A stretch of 64,000 nucleotides of DNA from Bog-756 sp963829235 (lineage in GTDB: Bacteria > Actinomycetota > Acidimicrobiia > Acidimicrobiales > RAAP-2), in NCBI GenBank assembly GCA_963829235.1, contig CAWHIF010000009.1:186001-250000 (forward strand), read 5' to 3'. This document shows, one piece after another, positions 51,186-59,833 of this stretch. The stretch's first letter is position 1, and each line of letters opens with the position of its first letter. The position numbers were made by a program, and so were the translations under genes. The notes under the pieces are model-generated. The model did no database searches. It was not told the origin of the DNA and was given only the letters and a program-made list of their open reading frames with translations.

Positions 51186-52544
51186 TCACAGGTTTCCGAT
51201 CTCGAGCTCGATCAGATCGACCCCGGCTGCCGGCTCAGCGCCCGCCGCGCTCTTCAACGCCCCGGGGTGGTCGGCGTACTTGCGCCGGGCCTCGGCGATC
51301 CTGGTCGGGAGATGCTGGCTGGGCCACAGCCCTTCGACCGGCTGGTAGTCCTTGAGGACCGAGCGGGCCACTGAATTCCGGTGCACCTCAGTCGGTCCGT
51401 CGACCAGGCCCATGACCGGCGCGGTCATCCACAGGCCGCCGAGGGGCAATTCGTCGGAGACGCCGAGTGCGCCGTGGACCTGGATGGTCCGCCGGGTGAT
51501 GTCATGGAGGATCTGAGGCGTGAGGACCTTGATGGCTGCGATGTCCCGGCGGATCGAGCGGTGCTCGTGGCCCTGGTCGATGCACCAGGCCACGTACATG
51601 ACCAGGAGACGGAACTGCATCAGCTCGATATACGAGTCGGCCACGTAGTCGCGCACGCTCTGCTTGCCGGCCAGCACACCGTCGCGGGTCCTCCGGCTGA
51701 CGGCGCGTTCGCACAGCATGTCGAGCGCCTTGCCCGCCATTCCCACCGTACGCATGGCGTGGTGCACCCGCCCTCCGCCCAACCGGGTCTGGGCGATCAC
51801 GAAGGCCTGGCCCTCGCCCCCGAGCAGACTCTCGGCCGGGACACGGACACCGTCGTAGTGGATGAGCGCGTGCATCCCACTGCCGGGTGTCCGCTCGCCC
51901 ATGAGCCCGATGTTGCGGACCATCTTCACCCCCGGCGTGTCCGTGGGCACCAGGAACATCGACATGCCCCGGTAGACATCGGTGTCCGGGTTGGTGATGG
52001 CCATGACGATGAGAAAACTCGACGTGCGGGCGTTGGACGAGAAGAATTTCCACCCGTTGATCACCCACTCGTCCCCGTCCCGGGACGCGGTGGTCTCGAA
52101 CAGCGCGGGGTCGGAACCGCCTTGGGGCTCGGTCATCGAGTAGCAGGAGAAGATCTCTCCCTCGAGCAGCGGGCGCAGGTACTTCTCCTTCTGTGCGTCG
52201 GTGCCGTAGTGGGCGATGATCTCGGCGTTGCCGGTGTCGGGGGCCTGGGTGCCGAAGATGATCGGGGCCCACTGCGAGCGGCCGAGGATCTCGTTCATGA
52301 GGGCCAACTTCACCTGGCCGTACCCCTGGCCTCCGAGCTCGGGGCCCAGGTGACAGGCCCACAGGTGCCGATCCCGCACCTGCTGCTTGAGCGGGTCCAC
52401 GATGGCCCGCAGCTCGCTGCCCAGGGGGTGGTAGGTCTGGCCCCCCCACAGCAGGTCGAGCGGCTCGACCTCCTCGGTGACGAACCCGTCCATCCAGTCG
52501 AGCTGCTCTTGGAACGCTGGGTCAGTCGAGAAATCCCAGGGCAC
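51186..52544 (-). CDS. Acyl-CoA dehydrogenase, ACAD11-like
   Basis: A 452-residue acyl-CoA dehydrogenase with GTG start. Features: FSCYSMTEPQGGSDPALFET, WVINGWKFFSSNARTSSF, RTIQVHGALGVSDELPLGGL and DGPTEVHRNSVARSVLKDY. The spacing and the last motif resemble the ACAD10/11 branch that handles branched or long acyl-CoA. An A6G7 run directly before the start codon provides the AAGGGG ribosome site. A TAATCT box (about 52594-52599, minus strand) would give a leader of about 45 bases. Confidence 0.9.
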   Translation of the reverse strand: MPWDFSTDPAFQEQLDWMDGFVTEEVEPLDLLWGGQTYHPLGSELRAIVDPLKQQVRDRHLWACHLGPELGGQGYGQVKLALMNEILGRSQWAPIIFGTQAPDTGNAEIIAHYGTDAQKEKYLRPLLEGEIFSCYSMTEPQGGSDPALFETTASRDGDEWVINGWKFFSSNARTSSFLIVMAITNPDTDVYRGMSMFLVPTDTPGVKMVRNIGLMGERTPGSGMHALIHYDGVRVPAESLLGGEGQAFVIAQTRLGGGRVHHAMRTVGMAGKALDMLCERAVSRRTRDGVLAGKQSVRDYVADSYIELMQFRLLVMYVAWCIDQGHEHRSIRRDIAAIKVLTPQILHDITRRTIQVHGALGVSDELPLGGLWMTAPVMGLVDGPTEVHRNSVARSVLKDYQPVEGLWPSQHLPTRIAEARRKYADHPGALKSAAGAEPAAGVDLIELEIGNL

Positions 52545-52656
52545 AGCCCCCCCTTTTTTCGGGTCACTTGCCCGCCATCGGGGCCCGCGCAGGCGTCAGA
52601 TTAGCAGTGCCACCCGATCCGGCTCGGTCCGTCGGTGGCCTGGCCGTGAGCCCTCG

Positions 52657-53823
52657 TCAGATGGGAGCACGACCCTCGGACAGGCGCTGTCCGAGCATCC
52701 CCGCGATCCGGTCGCGGTGCCAGGCCGCGCTCCCGAAGCTCACCGCGTCGAGCTGCGCCCGTTTGAGATACAGGTGGAGCTCGTGGTCCCAGGTGAACCC
52801 GATACCGCCGTGGACCTGAAGTCCGGACGAGGTCACCCGTCGCGACGAATCAGAGCACCATGCCTTGGCCATCGACGCGGCCATCCCACCCTCGGGGTCG
52901 CCGGTGGCCAGGCACCAGGCGGCGTAGTACGTGCTCGACCTCATCCCCTCGACATCCACCAAGGCGTCGGCCAGCCTGTGCTTCACGGCTTGGAAACTGC
53001 CGATGGGCCGCCCGAATTGCCGGCGCACCTTTGCGTACTCGACACTCATCTCGAGCACCCGGGCCGATGCTCCGAGCAATTGCGCCGCCGCGGTGGTCGC
53101 CGCCCGATCCAGCAGGCGCGACGCGCCTCCGGCGTCACCGATCCTGTGGGCCCGCACCTCGTCCATGCGCAACCAGGACAACGGTCTGGTGGGGTCCATG
53201 GCCGGCTCCGCCGGCGGCCGGCCCCCCTCGTCCAGAGACACGGCGAAAAGCCCGTCATGCGCCATGACCACGGCGACATCGGCCACCGACGCGTACTGGG
53301 TCGGCTCCGGGCACCCGCTGAGCCACCACCACCCGTCTCCGCTCCGGGCCGTGACGGCGTGTGGGTCGGCCGACCAGGCGACACAGCCCACCGCCTCACC
53401 GGTGGCCAGTCGTGCCGTCCAACCGGCCGCATCCTCGCGGGCACGGGGGGCCAGGGAATCGTCCTCGGCCGCCTCGGCCAGGGCCCCCAGGCACAGGATG
53501 GACCCGACGAAGGGTGCCGGCGCCGCATGACGCCCGAGCTCCTCGCACAGGACCGCCACCTCGACCATGCCGAGGCCCAGGCCACCCTCCTCCTCGGATC
53601 GCTCCACGGCGAGCCATCCCTGGTCGGCCATTCCCTCCCACAGGGGGCGGTCGAAACCGTCACCGGAGCCCGCTGTCGCCCCGGTCACCGGAGCACGGGT
53701 CTCGAGGCGTCCGGTACCCGGTCCCACGAAGCTGCGCAGCCGCTCGGGAGAGGCCAGTCCGTCCAGGAGGTCGGCGGCCGCACCGCGCAATTCGACTTGG
53801 TCGGGCGAGAGGTCGAAGTCCAC
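52657..53823 (-). CDS. Acyl-CoA dehydrogenase, HGGIGFTW-type subunit of a second split pair
   Basis: A 388-residue acyl-CoA dehydrogenase chain: FDLSPDQVELRGAAADLLDG, VRRQFGRPIGSFQAVKHRLA and LQVHGGIGFTWDHELHLYLK. No GGTxEVQ motif is present. The GTG at 53821-53823 is chosen because TAAGCT (53832-53837, minus strand) lies 8 bases upstream, suggesting a leaderless mRNA. The divergent 53915 gene supplies the complementary chain. The FAD and CoA sites are probably shared across the pair. Confidence 0.9.
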   Translation of the reverse strand: MDFDLSPDQVELRGAAADLLDGLASPERLRSFVGPGTGRLETRAPVTGATAGSGDGFDRPLWEGMADQGWLAVERSEEEGGLGLGMVEVAVLCEELGRHAAPAPFVGSILCLGALAEAAEDDSLAPRAREDAAGWTARLATGEAVGCVAWSADPHAVTARSGDGWWWLSGCPEPTQYASVADVAVVMAHDGLFAVSLDEGGRPPAEPAMDPTRPLSWLRMDEVRAHRIGDAGGASRLLDRAATTAAAQLLGASARVLEMSVEYAKVRRQFGRPIGSFQAVKHRLADALVDVEGMRSSTYYAAWCLATGDPEGGMAASMAKAWCSDSSRRVTSSGLQVHGGIGFTWDHELHLYLKRAQLDAVSFGSAAWHRDRIAGMLGQRLSEGRAPI

Positions 53824-53838
53824 GGCGCCGAAGCTTAG

Positions 53839-53883
53839 GGTGAGCCGGCGGTGGGCTGTGGCACCGGTGCACCCTGACTCACC
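53839..53883. promoter_or_regulatory. Nested dyads in divergent dehydrogenase promoter
   Basis: The perfect palindrome GCACCGGTGC (53861-53870) lies between GGTGAG (53839-53844) and CTCACC (53878-53883), which are reverse complements. The region separates the two divergent dehydrogenase genes. It does not match the palindrome of the other dehydrogenase pair, so a different regulator would be needed. Confidence 0.35.
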
Positions 53884-53914
53884 GGCGCGGACGACTGTGA
53901 CAAGCTGACTGGGG

Positions 53915-55096
53915 ATGGACCTGCAGATCACAACCGGACAGCGCCAGCTCCAGGCCGAGTTGCACGACTGGCTGGTGGCCAACCTCCCGTGGGAGTACGG
54001 GACCGAACCACCGACCCGATCGCTCGACCTCGACGAAGTGGTGGCGTTCGGCCGCCGGTGGCAGGCCATGCTGGCCGCCGATCGGTGGGTGGGCATCACC
54101 TGGCCGACCGAGCTGGGCGGCCGTGGCCTCGGTCCCACCGAGCACTTCGTGGTCACCGAGGAGATGGCCCGAGCCCGGGCACCCGAACTGGTCGGCCGGA
54201 TCGGTATCAACCTGGTCGGTCCGACCCTCTTCGCCCACGGCAGCCCCGAGCAGTGCTCGCGGTGGCTTCCTCCCATCCTCGGGGCCGACGAGCTCTGGTG
54301 CCAGTTGTTCAGCGAGCCCGAGGCAGGCAGCGACCTGGCTTCGCTCACGACCCGGGCCGAGCGGGCCGACGGCGGATGGTTGGTCTCCGGGCACAAGGTC
54401 TGGACCTCGTACGCGCAATTCGCAGACTGGGGTCTGTGCCTGGCCCGGAGCGATCCCGATGCGCCGAAGCGCCAACAGGGTCTGTCCTGCCTGGCCGTGG
54501 ACATGCACGCTCCCGGCGTCGAGGTCCGGCCCCTCGTCCAGATCACCGGCGATGCCGAGTTCAACGAAGTGATCCTCGACGGCGTCTTCGTGCCCGACAG
54601 CCAGCTCGTGGGCCAGCCCGGCGCCGGTTGGACCGTCGCCAACTCCACGCTCACCCACGAGCGGGGCGTCAATCCCCGTCAGCTCGGGATCCACTATCAA
54701 CTCCTGGCCGGGCTCCTCGAGCTGGTCGACAACCAGCCGGGGGGCTTCGACCACTGGGACCTGCGGCAACGGATCGCCGAGGCCTACATCGAGGTCAAGC
54801 TCTTCCAGCTCCACAACTGGCGGACCCTCACCCGCCTCGAGCGGGGCGAGCCACCGGGGCCGGAAGGCAGTGCCCTCAAGCTCTACTGGAGCGAGATGTC
54901 CAAGCGCCTCCACGAGACCGTACTGGCCGTGCTGGGTCCGGCAGCGCCCCTCTGGCAGGGAGCCAGTGACAACCCGGGGGACGGCATGTGGCAGCGATCG
55001 TGGCTCTACTATCAAGCGTCGTCGATCTTCGCCGGCACCAACGAGGTGCAACGGACGCTGGTCGGAGAGCGGGTCCTCGGGCTCCCGAGGGACTGA
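53915..55096 (+). CDS. Acyl-CoA dehydrogenase, GTNEVQ-type subunit of a second split pair
   Basis: A 393-residue acyl-CoA dehydrogenase: LWCQLFSEPEAGSDLASLTT, WLVSGHKVWTSYAQFADWGL, and SSIFAGTNEVQRTLVGERVL at the C terminus. It matches the second half of the fused enzyme at 57244-59463 in motif order. It pairs with the divergent 388-residue chain. A weak CAAGCT box is 8 bases upstream of the ATG. An enoyl-CoA hydratase gene follows by 29 bases. Confidence 0.9.
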   Translation: MDLQITTGQRQLQAELHDWLVANLPWEYGTEPPTRSLDLDEVVAFGRRWQAMLAADRWVGITWPTELGGRGLGPTEHFVVTEEMARARAPELVGRIGINLVGPTLFAHGSPEQCSRWLPPILGADELWCQLFSEPEAGSDLASLTTRAERADGGWLVSGHKVWTSYAQFADWGLCLARSDPDAPKRQQGLSCLAVDMHAPGVEVRPLVQITGDAEFNEVILDGVFVPDSQLVGQPGAGWTVANSTLTHERGVNPRQLGIHYQLLAGLLELVDNQPGGFDHWDLRQRIAEAYIEVKLFQLHNWRTLTRLERGEPPGPEGSALKLYWSEMSKRLHETVLAVLGPAAPLWQGASDNPGDGMWQRSWLYYQASSIFAGTNEVQRTLVGERVLGLPRD

Positions 55097-55125
55097 CCGA
55101 CGCGACGGGACGAGCAGGGAAGAGG

Positions 55126-55980
55126 ATGCCGATGGGCTACGAATCGATCGTGTACGGGGTCAGGGAGGCAGTGGCCACGATCACCATGAACCGGCCGGAG
55201 ATGGCCAACGCCCAGGACACCCTGCTGATCGACGAGCTCGACGCCGCCTTCGACGAGGCCGATGCCGATGACTCGGTCCGGGTGGTGATCCTCGCCGGGG
55301 CGGGCAAGCACTTCTCGTCGGGCCACGATCTGAAGGAACTCGTCGGCGGGACCGGACCCGACAAGTGGCGACTCATGAGGGAGACGCCGGAAGGAAAGAT
55401 GTACCACGAGAAGGTCATGTACTACGACCGCTGCAAGCGGATCCACGACTTCCGGAAGCCGACCATCGCCGCCGTCCAGGGGAGTTGCGTGGCCGCCGGC
55501 CTGATGCTGGCCTGCATGTGCGACCTCATCGTGGCGGCCGAGGACGCGAGGTTCTCCAACCCCGTCCTGCGCATGACCGGGGCCGCGGTCGAGCTCCTGG
55601 TCGAACCGTGGGAGATCGGCATCCGCAAGGCCAAGGAGTTCCTGTGGACGGGCGACATCATCGATGCCCAGGAGGCCTGGCGTCTCGGGCTGGTCAACCG
55701 GGTGGTGCCAAACGACGAGCTCGGGGAGCGGGCCCAGGAGCTGGCCGAGCGCATCGCCCTCGTGCCCCCGGCCACCGCCCAGTTGGTGAAGGACTCGCTC
55801 AATCACACCGGTGACCTCATGGGCAAGTCCGCCTCGTGGAAGTACCACTTCATGGCCCACCACTGGATGCACAACACCGCCACCGCGGCGCAGGCGCTGG
55901 AGGAGCGCAAGAAGCGCACCTCCATGAAAGAGGTCTTCTCCGACCGCGATCGAGGGGATCGGCCGGGCGTTGAGCCCTGA
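55126..55980 (+). CDS. Enoyl-CoA hydratase (crotonase) family protein
   Basis: A 284-residue crotonase: ATITMNRPEMANAQDTLLID, the oxyanion segments HFSSGHDLKELVG and SCVAAGLMLACMCDLIVAAE, and RMTGAAVELLVEPWEIG. The C-terminal helices carry AQALEERKKRTSMKEVFSD. The start may be ATG 55126 or ATG 55132; GGGA and AGAGG lie upstream of both. Its end overlaps the CoA-transferase start by 11 bases. It follows the dehydrogenase in a beta-oxidation order. Confidence 0.9.
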   Translation: MPMGYESIVYGVREAVATITMNRPEMANAQDTLLIDELDAAFDEADADDSVRVVILAGAGKHFSSGHDLKELVGGTGPDKWRLMRETPEGKMYHEKVMYYDRCKRIHDFRKPTIAAVQGSCVAAGLMLACMCDLIVAAEDARFSNPVLRMTGAAVELLVEPWEIGIRKAKEFLWTGDIIDAQEAWRLGLVNRVVPNDELGERAQELAERIALVPPATAQLVKDSLNHTGDLMGKSASWKYHFMAHHWMHNTATAAQALEERKKRTSMKEVFSDRDRGDRPGVEP

Positions 55981-57214
55981 GGGTGCCGAGGACCTCCGGG
56001 AAGGACCGCTGCGGGGCATCCGGGTCCTCGATGTCGGGACGCGCATCTCCGCCCCGTTCTGCGCCGGCCTCCTCGGCGAGCTCGGCGCCGACGTCATCAA
56101 GGTCGAGCTGCCGGGAGGCGGCGACTTCATGCGCACCATCGGTCCCTTCGTCGAGACCGAGGGGGACGACGCCGGCTACTCGCTCTTCTGGGCCGTCGAG
56201 GGTCGGGGCCGGCGCGGCGTCACCTGCGATCTGCGGACGGCCGATGGCCAGGACCTGTTCCGGCGCCTCGCATCGCATGCCGACGTCGTGTGCGAGAACT
56301 TCCGCCCCGGGACCATGGAGGGTTGGAACCTCGGCCCGGACTCCCTCGATCCGGGACTCGTCTACGTGCGCATCAGCGTCTTCGGCCAGGACGGCCCCTA
56401 CTCCCGCCGGCCCGGCCTCGACCGCCTGGGCATCGCCTACGGCGGGCTGCTCCACCTGACCGGTGAGCGGGACCGGCCGCCGGTGCGGCCCGGCGTGACC
56501 ATCTCGGACTACCTGACCGGGGTCTTCGCGGCCATGGCCGCGGTGGCCGGGCTCTACGGCCGCGACGCCGGCGCACCGGGGCCGGGACGGGGACGGGGTG
56601 CGGTCATCGACGCCCCCCTGTACGGAGCCGTTCTCCGGGTGCTCGAGTGGACGCTGGCCGGGTACGACCGGATGGGCACCGTGCGCAACAGGGAGGGCAA
56701 CCGGCTCCCCCACTCCGCCCCACTCGACAACTACCTCACCGGTGACGGTGCCTACGTCTGCATCGTCGCCGGATCGGATGCCAACTTCGCCCGGCTGTGC
56801 CGGGCCATGGATCGACCCGACCTGGCCGTCGATCCCCGCTTCTCCACGCTGGCCCTGCGGGCCCGGCACGGGGATGAGATCAACGACATCGTGGCCGAGT
56901 GGACGAAGGGGCACAGCGCCGAGGACATCGAGTCGGCCTGCATCGCCAACGACGTGCCGGTGGGTACGGCCTACAGCGCGGCCGACATCTTCTCCGACCC
57001 GCACATGGCCGCCCGCGGAGATCTGATCTCCGTCGAGGACCCGGTCATCGGGCCCGTCCGCCAACAGGCACCGTTCCCGCGGTTCGTCGGTCACCCGACG
57101 CCGACCCCCTCCGGGGCCCCCCGTCTCGGGGCAGACAATCGTGAGGTCTGGTGCGACCTGGTGGGCGTTCCGCCCGATGAGCTCCAGCGGCTCCACGACG
57201 CCGGGGTCGTCTGA
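55970..57214 (+). CDS. CoA transferase family III (CaiB/BaiF)
   Basis: A 414-residue family-III CoA transferase. The N terminus GIRVLDVGTRISAPFCAGLL, LGADVIKVELPGGGDFMRT and the ENFRPGTMEGW motif are typical, with the catalytic Asp in GAVIDAPLYGAVLR. It moves CoA between carboxylic acids. A TTG at 55970 is the best start: it lies inside the hydratase gene, gives the usual N terminus, and no other start exists in frame before the first motif. The overlap suggests coupled translation. Confidence 0.88.
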   Translation: MSPEGAEDLREGPLRGIRVLDVGTRISAPFCAGLLGELGADVIKVELPGGGDFMRTIGPFVETEGDDAGYSLFWAVEGRGRRGVTCDLRTADGQDLFRRLASHADVVCENFRPGTMEGWNLGPDSLDPGLVYVRISVFGQDGPYSRRPGLDRLGIAYGGLLHLTGERDRPPVRPGVTISDYLTGVFAAMAAVAGLYGRDAGAPGPGRGRGAVIDAPLYGAVLRVLEWTLAGYDRMGTVRNREGNRLPHSAPLDNYLTGDGAYVCIVAGSDANFARLCRAMDRPDLAVDPRFSTLALRARHGDEINDIVAEWTKGHSAEDIESACIANDVPVGTAYSAADIFSDPHMAARGDLISVEDPVIGPVRQQAPFPRFVGHPTPTPSGAPRLGADNREVWCDLVGVPPDELQRLHDAGVV

Positions 57215-57243
57215 GCGGTTCGGGCGGGCGCCGGGACGTTCTT

Positions 57244-59463
57244 CTAACTGCCCGGCTCCGCGTCGCGGGGCAGGCCGAGGAGCCGCTCGGCGATGACGTT
57301 GCGCTGCACCTCGCTGGTCCCTCCGGCAACGGTGAGGCACCGGGTGGCCAGGAAGCCCTGCGTCCATCTCGCCGCCCGACCCTCCATGGTGGCCCCCTCC
57401 GGCCCCAGCATGGCCAGGCCGAGCTCCTGTACCCGCTGTTCGTGCTCCGCGCCGAGCAGCTTGCGCAGGCTGGCCTCTGAACCCGGGTCGGTCCCGGCCA
57501 GGGCCAGCAGTGTGGACCGGTGGGTCATCAACCTCAGCGACTGGGCCTCGGCCAGCAGCCGGCCGAGCCGCACGGACAGGCTGGGTGTCAACGAGCCGCT
57601 CTGCCGCTCCGCCAGCCGGAGCAGCGACTCGACGCCGATGCCGAAGGTGGACCCAGAGGACATGGAGACCCGTTCGTTGGCCAGCGTCATGCGGGCGATG
57701 GCCCAGCCCCCGTCGACCTCGCCGATCACACAGTCATCCGGGACGAAGACATCGTCGAGGAACACCTCGTTGAACATCGCCGCCCCGGTGAGCTCGCGGA
57801 GGGGCCGTATGTCCAGGCCGGGCGAGCTCATATCGACGATGAAGTAGGTGATGCCGAGGTGCTTGGGGGCCGATGGATCGGTCCGGGCCAGGCAGATCCC
57901 CCACTGCGCGTCGCGGGCCATCGACGTCCACACCTTCTGGCCGGTCAGCTTCCAGCCACCATCGGTCCGGTCCGCCCGGGTGGACAGACTGGCCAGATCG
58001 GATCCGGCTCCAGGCTCGGAGAACAGTTGGCACCAGTGGAGCTCGCCCATCAGGGTCGCGTCCACCCAGCGTTCACGCTGCAGGGGCGTGCCCCGAGCGA
58101 TGATCGGGGGGAGGGCCCAGGCGCCGATGCCGATATGGGGGCGGTCGACCCCCGATGACGCCAGCAGCTCCTCGATGACAACCTGCTCCACCGCGCCGGC
58201 ATCCCTCCCCCAGGGTGCCGGCCAGTGCGGCATGACCAGGCCGACGTCGACCATCCGGCGACGCCGTGCCGCCCCCTCCAGCGCGGCCAGCTCGGCCACC
58301 ACCGGAGCCAGCTCCGCCCTCTTCAGATCGGCCTCGGCCGGTAGGTCCGCGGCCAGGGCGCGCCGTGCGCCGCCACCGGCTGCGACCGCCACTTCCTGGC
58401 AGTAGGCGTCGGGCTCACCCATCAGCTGTCGATCGGCCATGGCCCGTTTGAGGTGAAGGTGGACGTCGTGCTCCCAGGTGAAGCCGATCCCCCCGAGCAC
58501 CTGCAGGCACTCCTTGGCCCCCAGGGCGTAACCGTCCAGGGCGAGTGCCCCCGCGGTGGCGGCAGCCACCGCGGCGTCGTCCGACGCTCCGGTGCCCACG
58601 GCCGTGGCCGCGTCCCAGGCCACCGCGGTCATCTGCTCGACCCTGATGGCCATGTCGGCCAGCCGGTGCTTGACTGCCTGGAACTGCCCGATCGGCCGGC
58701 CGAACTGGACGCGGACCTTGGCGTACTCGGTTGCCGTCTCGAGGCACCACCGGGCACCGCCGGCATGCTCGGCCGCCATCAACGTGATCACGACCTCGCG
58801 GACCCGCTGGGTGGTGAGCGAGGCGAACTGGCGCTCGGCCCCGACCTGGACCTCGTCGACCTCCAACACACCGAGCCGGCGGGTCGGATCGAGGCTGGCC
58901 AGCGGGGTGACCTGCACCCGGCCGGCCGATCCGGGCACATCGAGGAGACACCAGATGACGGTCCCGTCGTCGCTGCGGGCCGGGGCCAGTACCGTGGCCG
59001 CCGTCGACGCGCCGAGCAACGGGCGCAGCCCTCCCGATACGACGATCCCGCCGTCCGCTCCCCGGCCGACGATGTCAAGGCAGGCGTCCCCGAACGAGAG
59101 GGCGGCCGGGCCGCTCCCGTCGATGAGCCCGGGCAGGAACAACCCCGCCTGGGTCGGCGTCGACACCTCGGACAGCACTGCGGAGGTGGCCACGGTGGGC
59201 AGGAGCGGCCCCGGAACCAGCGACCTACCCGTTTCCTCGAGCAGCACGGCCAGCTCGAAGAGGCCGAACCCCTCGCCTCCGAACTCCTCGGGAAGGTGGA
59301 TCCCGAGCCAACCCTGGGCCGCCATCTCCTTCCACACCGGCTGGAGCTCCTCCACCTCCGCGTCCAGGAGGACCCTCGGCACGCTCGGTGGACAGTGGGA
59401 ATCCAGCCACCGCCTGACGGTCGTTCGTTGCTCCTGGTGCTCGTCGGAGATTGCAATCGGCAT
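57244..59463 (-). CDS. Fused two-domain acyl-CoA dehydrogenase (FadE34-like)
   Basis: A 739-residue protein with two acyl-CoA dehydrogenase domains. The first (1-375) ends with LQVLGGIGFTWEHDVHLHLK; the second (390-739) carries LHWCQLFSEPGAGSDLASLS and ends with VAGGTSEVQRNVIAERLLGL. The order is the HGGIGFTW type then the GGTxEVQ type, that is, both chains of the split pairs in one polypeptide. Mycobacterial FadE34, which acts on steroid side chains, has this build and about this length. AGAGGGAG lies just before the ATG. It is last in an operon: ligase - ferredoxin - dehydrogenase. Confidence 0.88.
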   Translation of the reverse strand: MPIAISDEHQEQRTTVRRWLDSHCPPSVPRVLLDAEVEELQPVWKEMAAQGWLGIHLPEEFGGEGFGLFELAVLLEETGRSLVPGPLLPTVATSAVLSEVSTPTQAGLFLPGLIDGSGPAALSFGDACLDIVGRGADGGIVVSGGLRPLLGASTAATVLAPARSDDGTVIWCLLDVPGSAGRVQVTPLASLDPTRRLGVLEVDEVQVGAERQFASLTTQRVREVVITLMAAEHAGGARWCLETATEYAKVRVQFGRPIGQFQAVKHRLADMAIRVEQMTAVAWDAATAVGTGASDDAAVAAATAGALALDGYALGAKECLQVLGGIGFTWEHDVHLHLKRAMADRQLMGEPDAYCQEVAVAAGGGARRALAADLPAEADLKRAELAPVVAELAALEGAARRRRMVDVGLVMPHWPAPWGRDAGAVEQVVIEELLASSGVDRPHIGIGAWALPPIIARGTPLQRERWVDATLMGELHWCQLFSEPGAGSDLASLSTRADRTDGGWKLTGQKVWTSMARDAQWGICLARTDPSAPKHLGITYFIVDMSSPGLDIRPLRELTGAAMFNEVFLDDVFVPDDCVIGEVDGGWAIARMTLANERVSMSSGSTFGIGVESLLRLAERQSGSLTPSLSVRLGRLLAEAQSLRLMTHRSTLLALAGTDPGSEASLRKLLGAEHEQRVQELGLAMLGPEGATMEGRAARWTQGFLATRCLTVAGGTSEVQRNVIAERLLGLPRDAEPGS

Positions 59464-59480
59464 CTGGCTCCCTCTTCCCT

Positions 59481-59622
59481 GTCCGTCTCTGTCCGTCTCT
59501 GTCCGAGCTATCCGTCTCGGTCCGAGCTATCCGGCTCCGTCCGGGCCCGACCCGTCGCCGTCCGGGCCCGACCCGGCTCCGTCCGGGCCCGACCCGGCTC
59601 CGTCCGGGCCCGGCCCGGCTAC
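59481..59622. repeat. Compound minisatellite: units of 10, 19 and 21 bp
   Basis: Eight units each begin GTCC: two of 10 bp (59481-59500), two of 19 bp (59501-59538) and four of 21 bp (59539-59622). The 21-bp units encode, on the minus strand, the GPDGAGS repeats at the C terminus of the ferredoxin; the shorter units lie between the genes. The graded unit lengths look like stepwise expansion from a common GTCCG core. Confidence 0.8.
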
Positions 59623-59826
59623 CGGCAGGGGCGTCTCCACGAACACCACCGAGATCGCATGGGACGGGCAACCCTCGACGGCGACCCGGATGCGGTCATC
59701 GGGGTCGCCGCTCGGATCGACGACGACGGACCGCCCGTCGTCGTCCAGATCGAAGGTGCCCGGGGCCCAGAACACACAGTTCCCCGAGCCCACACACCGG
59801 TCGCGGTCGATCTCGATCCGGAGCAT
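59527..59826 (-). CDS. Ferredoxin (3Fe-4S type) with C-terminal GPDGAGS repeats
   Basis: A 99-residue ferredoxin: MLRIEIDRDRCVGSGNCVFW with Cys11 and Cys17, and EGCPSHAISV with Cys53. Three cysteines, with the middle position not Cys, match the single 3Fe-4S ferredoxins that serve actinobacterial P450s. The last 29 residues are four copies of GPDG(A/D)GS-like repeats coded by a minisatellite. The start is ATG 59826, 8 bases after the stop of the ligase gene. It could feed the P450 at 18.5 kb or another monooxygenase. Confidence 0.85.
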   Translation of the reverse strand: MLRIEIDRDRCVGSGNCVFWAPGTFDLDDDGRSVVVDPSGDPDDRIRVAVEGCPSHAISVVFVETPLPVAGPGPDGAGSGPDGAGSGPDGDGSGPDGAG

Positions 59827-59833
59827 CGCCCGC

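Noticed and set aside
59481..59622. Tandem repeats considered as a CRISPR array
   Set aside because: Repeats are directly adjacent, of changing unit length, without unique spacers, and partly coding.
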